Made by a program: the position numbers and the translations under genes. The notes beneath the pieces are model-generated. The model ran no database searches. It worked only from the letters and a program-made list of their open reading frames with translations, and was not told where the DNA came from. 64,000 bases of DNA from Micromonospora sp. WMMD961 (GTDB taxonomy: Bacteria; Actinomycetota; Actinomycetes; Mycobacteriales; Micromonosporaceae): the NCBI RefSeq assembly GCF_029626145.1, contig NZ_JARUBJ010000002.1, positions 6,396,501 through 6,460,500 on the forward strand, in the 5' to 3' direction. Positions 1 through 9,527 of this stretch are shown here, piece after piece. Positions within the stretch are counted from its first letter, which is position 1. Each line of letters opens with the position of its first letter.

Positions 1-1
1 C

Positions 2-331
2 CGGCCGGCGGTGCTGGTGTTGGACGACCCGTTGTCCGCGCTCGACGTGCACACCGAGGCGCTGGTCGAGGCGGCGCTGCGCCGGGTCCTGCGGGACAGC
101 ACCGCGCTGCTGGTGGTGCACCGGCCGTCGACGATCGCATTGGCCGACCGGGTCGCCCTGCTCGAAGACGGGCGGATCACGGCGATCGGGCGGCACTCGG
201 AGCTGCTTGCCGGTGTGCCGGCCTACCGGGCGCTGCTCGCCGCCGAGCCACCCGCCGGGCAGCCACCGCCGTCCGGCGCCGCCGGGTCGAGCCCGTCCGC
301 TTCGGACGGCTGGGGCCTGGTGCACTCGTGA
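2..331 (+). CDS. ABC exporter subunit, C-terminal part of the ATPase domain (5' end outside window)
   Basis: Only the last 109 residues are present. They hold the Walker B/D-loop region LVLDDPLSALD and the H-loop LLVVHRPST of an ABC-transporter ATPase, followed by a proline/serine-rich tail. The residue after the Walker B aspartate is Asp, where the catalytic Glu normally sits. That is the hallmark of the degenerate ATP site in heterodimeric exporters (TM287/288, BmrCD type). The stop overlaps the GTG start of the next exporter gene by 4 bases (GTGA), so the two are translationally coupled and almost certainly form one heterodimer. The membrane domain is upstream of the window. Substrate is unknown; the class exports drugs, lipids or peptides. 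Confidence 0.85.
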   Translation, partial: RPAVLVLDDPLSALDVHTEALVEAALRRVLRDSTALLVVHRPSTIALADRVALLEDGRITAIGRHSELLAGVPAYRALLAAEPPAGQPPPSGAAGSSPSASDGWGLVHS

Positions 332-2208
332 CCGTGCCGACGCAGGCCGACCCGCCGCCGGAGGAGGAGCCGGAGCTGGCCCGCTGGCGCGGAACCGCCA
401 CCGACCCGGAGGCCGACCGGAGCCGAGCCGAGGACGCCGCACCCGAGGCGGTGGCCCGACTGCGCGGGCTGAGCCGGGCACTGTTGGCCGACCTGCTCCG
501 CCCGCACCGGGGACGACTCGCCGCCGCGGTCGGCCTGCTGCTGGCCCAGAACGCCGCCGCGATGGCCGGCCCGTACCTGGTCATGATCGGCATCGACCGG
601 GCCATCGCGCCGCTGCGCGCCGGCGACCCGGGCCCACTGATCACCGTCGCCGGGGCGTTCGCGGTGGCCTCGGTGACCGAGTACGCGGCCCGCCGCGGCT
701 TCCTCACCCTCTCCGCCCGGATCGGCCAGGCCGTCCTGCTGGACCTGCGGCAGCGGGTGTTCGGACACTTCCTGCGGCTGTCGGTCGGCTTCCACGAGCG
801 GTACACCTCCGGCCGGATGGTCTCCCGGCTCACCAGTGACCTGGACTCGATCGCCGAGCTGGTCGACGGCGGCATCGACAGCCTGGTACTGGCCGGGCTG
901 TCGATCCTGTCGGTGGCCGCCATCCTGCTCTGGCTGGACCTGCCGCTGGCCGCCGTGACGCTGTTCGCCTTCCCGTTCCTGTTCTGGCTCTCCCGCTGGT
1001 TCGCCCGGGCGTCGGCCAGCGCGTACCGCCGGACCCGGGACGCGGTCGCGCTGGTCATCGTGCACTTCGTCGAGTCGATGCGGGGCATCCGGGCGGTGCA
1101 GGCGTTCCGCCGGGAACCGCGCAACCAACGGATCTTCGTGGCGCTCGGCGACGACTACCGACGGACCAGCCTGCACGCGTTCCGGCTGATCGCCACGTAC
1201 TCGCCCGCGATCAAGCTGATCGGCAACGTCACCGTGGCGGTGGTGCTCTGCTACGGCGGTTGGCGGGTGCTCGACGGGCAGACCGAGATCGGCGTGCTCG
1301 CCGCGTTCCTGCTCTACCTGCGCCGCTTCTTCGAGCCGATGCAGGAGCTGAGCCAGTTCTACAACTCGCTGCAGTCGGCCACCGCCGCGCTGGAAAAGCT
1401 GGCCGGGGTGCTCGACGAACGGCCGGGCGTCGCCGAGCCGGCCCGGCCCACACCGTTGCCGGCCGGGCGCGGACGCGGTGAGTTGACCTTCCAGGCGGTC
1501 TCCTTCGGGTACCGGGCGGGCACCCCGATCCTCGGCGGGCTGGAGCTGACCGTGCCGGCCGGGCAGACCGTGGCGCTGATCGGGCCGACCGGCGCGGGCA
1601 AGTCGACAATCGCCAAGCTGGTCGCCCGGTTCCATGACCCGGACGCCGGCACGGTCCGGCTCGACGGGGTGGACCTGCGCGACGTGAGCGACGCCGACCT
1701 GCGCCGGGCGGTGGTGTTGGTGACACAGGAGAACCACCTCTTCAGCGGGACCGTCGCGGAGAACATCCGGTTCGGCCGCCCGAGCGCCGACGACGCCGCG
1801 GTCCAGGCCGCCGCGCGGGCGATCGGCGCGCACGACTTCATCGCCGCCCTACCCGAGGGGTACGCCACCCAGGTGCACCGACGCGGCGGCCGGCTCTCCG
1901 CCGGGCAACGGCAGCTGGTCGCGTTCGCCCGGGCGTTCCTGGCCGACCCGACCGTGCTGATCCTGGACGAGGCGACGTCGTCGCTGGACGTGCCGACCGA
2001 GCGGTTGGTCCAGCGGGCACTCGGCACCATCCTGCGTGACCGCACCGCCCTGGTGATCGCACACCGACTCTCCACCGTGGAGACCGCCGACCGGGTGCTC
2101 GTCCTCGACGCCGGCACTGTCGTCGAGGACGGCCCACCCGGCGTGCTGGCCGAGGCCGACGGTCGGTACGCGGCCCTGCACCGCCAGTGGCGCGACTCGC
2201 TGATCTGA
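328..2208 (+). CDS. ABC exporter subunit, fused membrane and ATPase domains
   Basis: This 626-residue half-transporter has a roughly 50-residue hydrophilic N-terminus, a six-helix exporter membrane domain (about residues 55-340) and a C-terminal ATPase domain. The ATPase shows Walker A GPTGAGKST, Q-loop VTQENHLFSG, signature RLSAGQRQL, Walker B VLILDEATSSLD with the catalytic Glu, and H-loop VIAHRLST. Its site is therefore complete, unlike the upstream partner, whose catalytic Glu is Asp. The GTG start overlaps the upstream stop (GTGA). Family knowledge says such pairs are exporters with one hydrolytic and one regulatory site. The transported molecule cannot be told from the sequence. Confidence 0.9.
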   Translation: MTVPTQADPPPEEEPELARWRGTATDPEADRSRAEDAAPEAVARLRGLSRALLADLLRPHRGRLAAAVGLLLAQNAAAMAGPYLVMIGIDRAIAPLRAGDPGPLITVAGAFAVASVTEYAARRGFLTLSARIGQAVLLDLRQRVFGHFLRLSVGFHERYTSGRMVSRLTSDLDSIAELVDGGIDSLVLAGLSILSVAAILLWLDLPLAAVTLFAFPFLFWLSRWFARASASAYRRTRDAVALVIVHFVESMRGIRAVQAFRREPRNQRIFVALGDDYRRTSLHAFRLIATYSPAIKLIGNVTVAVVLCYGGWRVLDGQTEIGVLAAFLLYLRRFFEPMQELSQFYNSLQSATAALEKLAGVLDERPGVAEPARPTPLPAGRGRGELTFQAVSFGYRAGTPILGGLELTVPAGQTVALIGPTGAGKSTIAKLVARFHDPDAGTVRLDGVDLRDVSDADLRRAVVLVTQENHLFSGTVAENIRFGRPSADDAAVQAAARAIGAHDFIAALPEGYATQVHRRGGRLSAGQRQLVAFARAFLADPTVLILDEATSSLDVPTERLVQRALGTILRDRTALVIAHRLSTVETADRVLVLDAGTVVEDGPPGVLAEADGRYAALHRQWRDSLI

Positions 2209-2251
2209 ACCGGCGATCCGTAACTACGTGGCCCGACCCCCTGGTGGTGCC

Positions 2252-2257
2252 TACGAT
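2252..2257 (+). promoter_or_regulatory. Candidate -10 box of a leaderless valS transcript
   Basis: TACGAT fits the actinobacterial TAnnnT -10 consensus and ends 6 bases before the valS ATG. No Shine-Dalgarno sequence precedes that ATG. Transcription would then start at or next to the start codon. No convincing -35 box is visible. Confidence 0.45.
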
Positions 2258-2263
2258 CGCTAG

Positions 2264-4882
2264 ATGACCGACACGGCGAGGACGGCCCGCGCCGGCGTTC
2301 CCGAGCGTCCGACCCTGGACGGGCTCGAGGAGAGCTGGGCGCGCCGCTGGCAGGAGGAGGGCACGTACGCGTTCGACCGCTCACGGGAGCGGAAGGACGT
2401 GTACGCGATCGACACCCCTCCGCCGACCGTATCGGGCGAGCTGCACATGGGGCACGTCTTCTCGTACACGCACACCGACACCGTGGCGCGCTACCAGCGG
2501 ATGCGCGGCAAGGCCGTCTTCTACCCGATGGGCTGGGACGACAACGGCCTGCCCACCGAGCGTCGCGTGCAGAACGTGTACGGGGTGCGCTGCGATCCGG
2601 CGCTGTCGTACGACCCGGTGTGGCGGCCACCGGCGGCCCCGGTCGACGACGCGGCCCGCCGTGACCCCACCCCGATCTCCCGGCGCAACTTCATCGAGCT
2701 GTGCGAACGGCTGACGGTCACCGACGAGCAGGCCTTCGAGGCCCTGTGGCGGCGGCTCGGGCTCTCGGTGGACTGGTCGTTGACGTACACGACGATCGGC
2801 CGGATCGCCCGGGCCACCAGCCAACGGGCGTTCGTGCGCAACGTGCTGCGCGGTGAGGCGTACCAGGCGGAGGCGCCGACGTTGTGGGACGTGGGCTTCG
2901 CCACCGCGGTCGCCCAGGCGGAGTTGGAGGACCGGGAGCGCCCCGGCGCCTACCACCGGCTGCGGTTCACCGCGCCCGGCGGGCGTGAGGTGCTCATCGA
3001 CACCACCCGACCCGAGCTGTTGCCGGCCTGCGTGGCGCTGGTCTGCCACCCCGACGACGAGCGGTACGCCGACCTGGTGGGCGGCACGGCGCGCAGCCCG
3101 TTGTTCGACGTCGAGGTGCCGGTGTATTCCCACCCGCTCGCCGACCCCGCCAAGGGCACCGGCGTGGCGATGGTCTGCACGTTCGGTGACCTGACCGACG
3201 TGACCTGGTGGCGTGAGCTGGGGCTGGCGACGCGGGTGGTGATCGGGCGGGACGGGCGGCTGCTCCCCGAGCCGCCGGCCGGGGTGCCGGCCCAGCCGTA
3301 CGCGGCGCTGGCCGGGCAGACCGTCAACGGCGCCCGCCGGGAGATCGTCGGCCTGCTGGGCGATACGGGTGACCTGATCGGTGAGCCGCGCCCGATCACC
3401 CACCCGGTGAAGTTCTACGAACGCGGCGACCGGCCACTGGAGATCGTCTCGACTCGACAGTGGTATCTGCGCAACGGCGGCCGGGATGCCGCGCTGCGGG
3501 CGACGCTGCTGGCCCGGGGCGGGGAGCTGCACTGGGTGCCGGCGCACATGAAGCACCGCTACGACAACTGGGTGGGCGGTCTGACCGGTGACTGGCTGGT
3601 CAGCCGGCAACGCTTCTTCGGCGTGCCGGTGCCGGTGTGGTACCGGCTCGACGACACTGGCGAGCCGGACTGGTCCCACCCTCTCACGCCGGACGAGTCC
3701 GCGCTGCCGGTTGACCCGTCCAGTGATCCGGCACCCGGCTACGAGGAGTCGCAACGCGGTTATCCGGGCGGCTTCATCGGTGACCCGGACGTGTTGGACA
3801 CCTGGGCCACCTCGTCGTTGACCCCGCAGATCGTCGGTGGTTGGGAGACCGACCCGGACCTGTTCGCCCGGGTCTTCCCGATGGATCTCCGGCCGCAGGG
3901 GCAGGAGATCATCCGGACCTGGCTCTTCGACAGCGTGGTCCGCGCACACTTCGAACACGGGGTGCTGCCCTGGCGGGACGCCGTGCTCTCCGGCTGGATC
4001 CTCGACCCGGACCGGAAGAAGATGGCCAAGTCCAAGGGCAACGTGGTCACCCCGCTGGCGCTGCTGGAGCAGCACGGCTCGGACGCCGTGCGCTACTGGG
4101 CGGCCAGTGGCAAGCCCGGCATGGACCTGGCCTTCGACCCGGCGCAGATCAAGATCGGCCGGCGGCTGGCCACCAAGCTGCTCAACGCGTCCAAGTTCGC
4201 GCTCGGGCTGGGTGCGGCGGACGCACTACGCGCCCCGCACGACAGCTCCAACTCGGCGCGTCTGACGCCACGCCGTGACCTGGAGCTGCCGGCCACCGCC
4301 CCACTGGACCGGGCCATGCTCGCCGAGCTGGCCACCGTGGTCACCGCCGCGAGCACCGCCTTCGACTCGTACGACCACACGGCGGCGTTGCAGGTCACCG
4401 AGGCGTTCTTCTGGCGGTTCTGCGACGACTACATCGAGCTGGTCAAGGAGCGCGCGTACGGCACCGGCGCGGGGGCCGACTCGGCGCGGGCGGGGCTGGC
4501 CTCGGCGCTGTCGGTGCAGCTACGACTGTTCGCCCCGTTCCTGCCCTACGTGACCGAGGAGGTCTGGTCGTGGTGGCGGTACGGCTCCGTGCACCGTGCG
4601 CCGTGGCCGACCACCTACGAGGTGGCCCGGACGATCGAGGGGTCGGGTGAGCCGGCTCTGTTGCGCCTCGCCGGCGACGCGTTGAGTCAGGTGCGGCGGG
4701 CCAAGTCGGAGCGGAAGCTGTCGATGAAGGCGGAGGTGCCGCTGGCCGAGGCGCTCGGCCCCGCGGCGCTCCTGGAGCAGCTCACCCTGGTCGCCGACGA
4801 CCTGCGCGCGGCGGGTCGGATCGCCAAACTCGACCTGCTCCCCGACCGAACCCCGGAGCTGGTCATCGCCTGCGCCTTCTGA
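2264..4882 (+). CDS. valS: Valyl-tRNA synthetase (archaeal-like ValS type)
   Basis: This 872-residue class I aminoacyl-tRNA synthetase charges tRNA-Val with valine in the cytoplasm. It shows the HIGH-type motif HMGH near residue 63, the inserted editing (CP1) domain, the motif DTWATSSLTPQI and the KMSKS-type loop KKMAKSKGN near residue 587. The ATSSLTPQI motif and the absence of the long C-terminal coiled coil of E. coli-type ValS match the second subfamily found in archaea, Rickettsia and some actinobacteria. An anticodon-binding helical domain fills about residues 680-830. The ATG is preceded by TACGAT and no ribosome site, suggesting leaderless translation. It stands alone, with a strong hairpin behind it. 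Confidence 0.93.
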   Translation: MTDTARTARAGVPERPTLDGLEESWARRWQEEGTYAFDRSRERKDVYAIDTPPPTVSGELHMGHVFSYTHTDTVARYQRMRGKAVFYPMGWDDNGLPTERRVQNVYGVRCDPALSYDPVWRPPAAPVDDAARRDPTPISRRNFIELCERLTVTDEQAFEALWRRLGLSVDWSLTYTTIGRIARATSQRAFVRNVLRGEAYQAEAPTLWDVGFATAVAQAELEDRERPGAYHRLRFTAPGGREVLIDTTRPELLPACVALVCHPDDERYADLVGGTARSPLFDVEVPVYSHPLADPAKGTGVAMVCTFGDLTDVTWWRELGLATRVVIGRDGRLLPEPPAGVPAQPYAALAGQTVNGARREIVGLLGDTGDLIGEPRPITHPVKFYERGDRPLEIVSTRQWYLRNGGRDAALRATLLARGGELHWVPAHMKHRYDNWVGGLTGDWLVSRQRFFGVPVPVWYRLDDTGEPDWSHPLTPDESALPVDPSSDPAPGYEESQRGYPGGFIGDPDVLDTWATSSLTPQIVGGWETDPDLFARVFPMDLRPQGQEIIRTWLFDSVVRAHFEHGVLPWRDAVLSGWILDPDRKKMAKSKGNVVTPLALLEQHGSDAVRYWAASGKPGMDLAFDPAQIKIGRRLATKLLNASKFALGLGAADALRAPHDSSNSARLTPRRDLELPATAPLDRAMLAELATVVTAASTAFDSYDHTAALQVTEAFFWRFCDDYIELVKERAYGTGAGADSARAGLASALSVQLRLFAPFLPYVTEEVWSWWRYGSVHRAPWPTTYEVARTIEGSGEPALLRLAGDALSQVRRAKSERKLSMKAEVPLAEALGPAALLEQLTLVADDLRAAGRIAKLDLLPDRTPELVIACAF

Positions 4883-4887
4883 CCCGC

Positions 4888-4924
4888 GTCCGCCGCCGCC
4901 CACCCCGCCGGGGCGGCGGCGGAC
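4888..4924. terminator. Terminator hairpin between valS and the convergent membrane gene
   Basis: A perfect 13-bp inverted repeat (GTCCGCCGCCGCC and its complement) with an 11-base loop lies in the 46 bases separating the convergent stops. There is no U-tract, so it may work as a bidirectional intrinsic or Rho-assisted end. Confidence 0.65.
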
Positions 4925-4928
4925 CGGG

Positions 4929-5573
4929 TCACCAACCGCGCAGGAAGCGCAGCCCGAGCAGGAGCGCGACCACCGCAGGCCCGACCAGCAGGGTGATCGC
5001 CTGGAGGCGGTACGGCATCCGGTGCCGGGTCAGCTCACCCGCGTTGCCCAGGACGATGGCCCCGGCCAACATCAGGAACGCACCCCACCAGCCGGTCTTC
5101 GGGTCGATCAGATCCACCCGGATCAGTTGCAGGGTCAGGCCGAGCAACGCGCCGGTCAGCGCCAGCAGGGCCACCGCCCGGTGCAGCCCCCGGGCCAGCG
5201 GGTGGGCCGCCCGCCAGCCGTAGGTGCCGGCGACCGCCAGGCAGGGCAGCACCACCAGCAGCGGCCAACCTCGCCCCATCACACTGAACATCAGCAGCGC
5301 GCCCACCGCGAAGACAATCGTGCCGACGCAGGCGAGCATGTACCCGGCGAAGGCCCGGCCACCTCCCCGGGCCAGCAACGGACCGCCGCTGGCCGCGATC
5401 AAGGCGGCCGGGATCAGGATGAACACGGCCCACCAGTGGAACTGGCCGCTGCCCTGGGCGGCCGTGGCGACCGTGGCGCAGGCCAGCCCGGCGACCGCCA
5501 GGCTGGTCAGCCACGGCCGGCTGCTTCGGGAGTACGGCTCAGCCAACGACGTCCGATCCGCTTCGACGCTCAC
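4929..5573 (-). CDS. Multi-pass membrane protein of unknown function
   Basis: The 214-residue product is almost entirely hydrophobic, with about six or seven predicted membrane helices separated by short loops rich in Gly, Arg and His. An N-terminal hydrophilic stretch of about 20 residues precedes the first helix. I recognise no family motif or catalytic residue. It reads toward valS and lies downstream of, and on the same strand as, the ABC operon, but a strong hairpin separates it from that operon. Function is unknown; a small structural or transport role in the membrane is all that can be said. Confidence 0.7.
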   Translation of the reverse strand: MSVEADRTSLAEPYSRSSRPWLTSLAVAGLACATVATAAQGSGQFHWWAVFILIPAALIAASGGPLLARGGGRAFAGYMLACVGTIVFAVGALLMFSVMGRGWPLLVVLPCLAVAGTYGWRAAHPLARGLHRAVALLALTGALLGLTLQLIRVDLIDPKTGWWGAFLMLAGAIVLGNAGELTRHRMPYRLQAITLLVGPAVVALLLGLRFLRGW

Positions 5574-5609
5574 ACCCGACAGCCTGGCCCGAAGGGCCTC
5601 GACCGGTCC

Positions 5610-5648
5610 ATCCGGCCAGCCCTACCGCCGGGCGGGGGCTGGCCGGAT
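5610..5648 (-). terminator. Terminator hairpin of the ABC operon
   Basis: A perfect 13-bp stem (ATCCGGCCAGCCC with its complement, 13-base loop) lies just beyond the last gene of the minus-strand ABC operon. It separates that operon from the membrane protein gene further on. Confidence 0.6.
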
Positions 5649-5666
5649 CAGCGGCTCGCACCGGAG

Positions 5667-6377
5667 TCAGCTCGTCTCGCCGGCCACGCTGAACGACCGC
5701 AGACGGTCGATGGCCAGCACCGTGAAACCGACGCTGACCAGCGCGGTCATCACCGACGCCACCGGCACCGACACGCTGGTCTCCAGCAGCCCGGTGGGGG
5801 CGAGCCGGTCGGCGAGCGCGATCACGTACTGCTGGATGGAGAGCACCTTGGTGCCGCTGACGAAGTTGCCCAGCAGGCCCTCCCAGATGAGCACGTAGAC
5901 CAGGCCGAGCAGCACCGGCCGCCTGGTGACCAGGCTGAGCGCGAGGAACAGCGCCGAGTACGCCAGCGCGCCGAGCGCCGCCGCGACGGCCAACGCCAGT
6001 CCGAGGCGTACCGAATCAGCGAGCACGCCCGCGACGTAGAGCGGCAGCGCGACGGTGGCCGCGCTGACCCCGGCGGCCACCGCGAGCTTCGGCAGCACGA
6101 TCTGCCAGCGCGGCAGCGGCTTGGTCAGGATGTGCACGACAGTGCCGTCGTCGATCTCGGCGCCCAGCACGCCCGTGCCGACGATCAGCGCGACCACCGG
6201 CAGCACCACGGCCAGCCCGAGGCCGACCAGCACCGGCGGCCCCCACTCGCCCGGGTCCACCCCCAGCGACCGGCAGAGCGCGGCCAGCCCGAGCAGCACC
6301 AACGGCAACGGGAGCAGCAGCAGGAACCGACGCCGGCCGAACAGCCCGCGTGCGGTGATCCAGGTAACGGTCGACAT
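5667..6377 (-). CDS. ABC-2 type transporter permease
   Basis: This 236-residue protein has six hydrophobic segments (LLLLPLPLVLLG near the N-terminus, then five more), typical of an ABC-2 permease. The start chosen is MSTVTW at 6377, one base after the upstream ATPase stop. An in-frame start further upstream would place the first residues inside the ATPase gene. It is the last gene of a four-gene minus-strand operon of two ATPases and two permeases. Each ATPase probably pairs with one permease, this one with the ATPase directly before it. Substrate is unknown. Confidence 0.8.
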   Translation of the reverse strand: MSTVTWITARGLFGRRRFLLLLPLPLVLLGLAALCRSLGVDPGEWGPPVLVGLGLAVVLPVVALIVGTGVLGAEIDDGTVVHILTKPLPRWQIVLPKLAVAAGVSAATVALPLYVAGVLADSVRLGLALAVAAALGALAYSALFLALSLVTRRPVLLGLVYVLIWEGLLGNFVSGTKVLSIQQYVIALADRLAPTGLLETSVSVPVASVMTALVSVGFTVLAIDRLRSFSVAGETS

Positions 6378-6378
6378 G

Positions 6379-7289
<911 letters not shown>

Positions 7290-7290
<1 letters not shown>

Positions 7291-8195
7291 CAGGAGGCAA
7301 CCTTCCGGTAGCGGGCCAGCAGGAGGGCGGTCGCGCCGGCGACCAGCAGCACCGCGGCCAGGGCGTAGACCGGGCCGAACCCGCCGATCATCATCTCGCC
7401 CGGATCGCCCTCGACCAACAGGTCGCCCAACGACCAGATGCCGACTCCCTGCACCAGTGTGGACGGCGAGGCGAGCCCGGCCAGCTCGTTGGCGGTACGC
7501 GACGGCAGGATGCTCAGCACCCCGACGATCGGGGTCGTCATCAGGAAGACCGCGACGACCCCGCCAGCGGCGAAGGCGCGCTTGCCGGTCAGCGACGCGA
7601 CCAGCAGCCCGATCGAGGCGAAGACCACCGCCCACAGCCCGGCGTAGAGCAGCCCGGGCAACAGGTCGAGCAGCTCGTTCCAGACCCCGCGCATGCCGTC
7701 CTTGGTGGTGAACGCGCCGCCCAGGAACATCACCAACTGCGGCCCACCGAGCAGCAGCCAGAGCGCCGTCACCAGGGCCAGCAGCTTGGCCAGCGCGTAG
7801 TCGGCGCGCGGTAGCGGCCGGGAGAAGTACAGCGGCAGCACCCCGCTGCGCAGGTCCCGAGAGACCAGCTCCGGAGCGACGACCGCGACGAAGAAGATGA
7901 CCAGCCAGCTCATCGCGTCGGCGAACTGGGCGTACGTGGCGACCACTTCGCCGGTCTGGCTGCGGATCGCGGCCAGGGCCACCGCGACCAGGGTCACGAT
8001 GCCGACCACCAACCAGGGGAAGATCTTGGCCTTGGCGCTGCGCCCGAAGCCGAACGCGGTGCGCAGCCCGTGCAGGTAGAGGGCGCCGAAGACCTGGCGG
8101 CGGCCCAGCCTCGGGCCCTGGTAGCGCTGGTAGCCGATGTCGTGGATGACGCCTGTCGGCGCGGTGCGCACGGCGGCTGCGGACGGCTCAGGCAT
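7290..8195 (-). CDS. ABC-2 type transporter permease
   Basis: A 301-residue membrane protein. After a cytoplasmic N-terminus of about 55 residues come six hydrophobic segments, starting with FPWLVVGIVTLVAVALA. The segment SRDLRSGVLPLYFSRPLPR between helices 2 and 3 is the cytoplasmic coupling loop typical of this permease group. Its start lies 8 bases inside the upstream ATPase gene, and its stop overlaps the next start. It is the probable partner of the 8188-9102 ATPase. Substrate is unknown. Confidence 0.82.
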
Positions 8196-9102
8196 GGGTG
8201 AGCTCCCTCGTGGCGAAGAGTTCGGCCACCCGGTGCCGGCGCTGGTCCAGTCGGTGCAGGGGCAGGTCCAGTTCGGCGACCGCGCCGAGGATCAGGTCGT
8301 AGGTGCCGTCGTCGGCGAGTGGTACGAGGAGCAGTCGGCCGTCCCGCGCCACCGGCAGCTGCAGCTCGGCCAGCCGGGCGGCGAGCTCCTCGGTGCCCTC
8401 GCTGACCTCGACGGCGAGCACGTCGGTGGCCGAGGTCATCGCGGAGATGTGGTCGGCGCGCAGCAGTTTGCCGCCGTCGATGGCGATCAGGGTGTCGCAG
8501 ATCCGCTCCACCTCGCCGAGCAGGTGCGAGCAGACCAGCACGGAGATGCCGAACTCGGTGCCGATCCGGTGCACCAGGGCCAGCATGGCGTCGCGGCCGG
8601 CCGGGTCCAGGCCGTTGGTCGGCTCGTCGAGCAGCAGCAGGTCGGGGTCGTGCACCAGCGCCTGGGCCAGCTTGACGCGTTGCTTCATGCCGGTCGAGTA
8701 GCCACCGACCGGGCGGTAGCGCTCCTCGTAGAGGCCGACGTGCCGCAGCGCCTCCGACGCCCGCTCGCGGGCGGCGGTGCGGGGTAGACCGCTCATCCGG
8801 CCGAGGTGGGTGACCAGCTCGGCGGCGGACAGGTCCGGCGGAAGGCAGTCGTGCTCGGGCATGTAGCCGACCCGGGCGCGGACCTGCGCCGGGTCGGCGG
8901 TCGGGTCGATGCCGAGCACCGAGACCTGACCACTTGTCGGTGGGATCAGGCCGAGCAGGATCTTGATCAACGTGGATTTGCCGGCGCCGTTCGCGCCCAC
9001 CAAGCCGATGATCCCGGGCTCGACGGCGACGGTGAGGTCGGCGAGCGCGGTGACCCGACCTCCGTACGTCTTGGTGAGCGACTGGGTCGCGATCAGTGTC
9101 AC
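8188..9102 (-). CDS. ABC transporter ATP-binding protein, first gene of the operon
   Basis: A 304-residue ATPase with Walker A GANGAGKST, signature YSTGMKQR, Walker B LLLLDEPTNGLD and switch histidine in VLVCSHLLG. It belongs to the same class as the second ATPase of the operon (CcmA/multidrug ABC-2 type), and a duplication of an ATPase-permease pair is a reasonable origin. The GTG start at 9102 lies 7 bases after a TAnnnT element and lacks a ribosome site, so the operon mRNA may be leaderless. The gene overlaps the following permease by 8 bases. Confidence 0.88.
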   Translation of the reverse strand: MTLIATQSLTKTYGGRVTALADLTVAVEPGIIGLVGANGAGKSTLIKILLGLIPPTSGQVSVLGIDPTADPAQVRARVGYMPEHDCLPPDLSAAELVTHLGRMSGLPRTAARERASEALRHVGLYEERYRPVGGYSTGMKQRVKLAQALVHDPDLLLLDEPTNGLDPAGRDAMLALVHRIGTEFGISVLVCSHLLGEVERICDTLIAIDGGKLLRADHISAMTSATDVLAVEVSEGTEELAARLAELQLPVARDGRLLLVPLADDGTYDLILGAVAELDLPLHRLDQRRHRVAELFATRELTHA

Positions 9103-9109
9103 GCTGCCC

Positions 9110-9115
9110 AGCGTA
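9110..9115 (-). promoter_or_regulatory. Candidate -10 box of the ABC operon (leaderless)
   Basis: Read on the minus strand, TACGCT (TAnnnT) ends 7 bases before the GTG start at 9102. No Shine-Dalgarno sequence lies in between, as expected for a leaderless mRNA. Confidence 0.4.
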
Positions 9116-9527
9116 GGGAGTGGATGCCCGGCGCAGACACCGGCGCGCCCCCGGCGCTTCCCTGATCCTTTGCGCGGCGGACCCCTAAGGTCCCGCTACC
9201 CGGCTGGTCGGAAGGTTCTCCCCTGCGTCCGGCCCGACCCCGTTTCGGAAAAGCCCGTCGGGGGTGGGACGATTCATCTTCCGTTCAGTGGGCAGCAATC
9301 CGTCGGGCGCTCGCCGACGGCGCGAGGTCTTGGGCGGGCTGAGGTGGGCGTGCCCACGGTGGCCGACTCCGGTTCCGCGACGAGCGGTGGGCGGGGAGCC
9401 GGATGCGGTCGGTGACGGGCTGGCGGATCCGGCGTCGGACCTACCCGCCGGGGTCGTGGAGTGGCGCTCTCGACCGATCGGCGGTCGGCTGCGAAACTGT
9501 GTGCCGGTCAGCGAGTGGGGGGTGTGG
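9116..9527. other. Intergenic region between divergent operons
   Basis: This stretch separates the minus-strand ABC operon from the plus-strand APS-kinase gene. An in-frame open stretch runs into the kinase gene from 9264, but its predicted residues look like non-coding GC-rich sequence. Apart from short GC palindromes I see no repeat, RNA motif or clear promoter. Confidence 0.4.

Noticed and set aside
223..1833. Large minus-strand frame opposite the ABC exporter
   Set aside because: Shadow of a well-supported plus-strand gene; no domain.
9264..9527. N-terminal extension of the APS-kinase gene
   Set aside because: Composition looks non-coding, and MSNGWVL at 9528 starts the recognisable domain.
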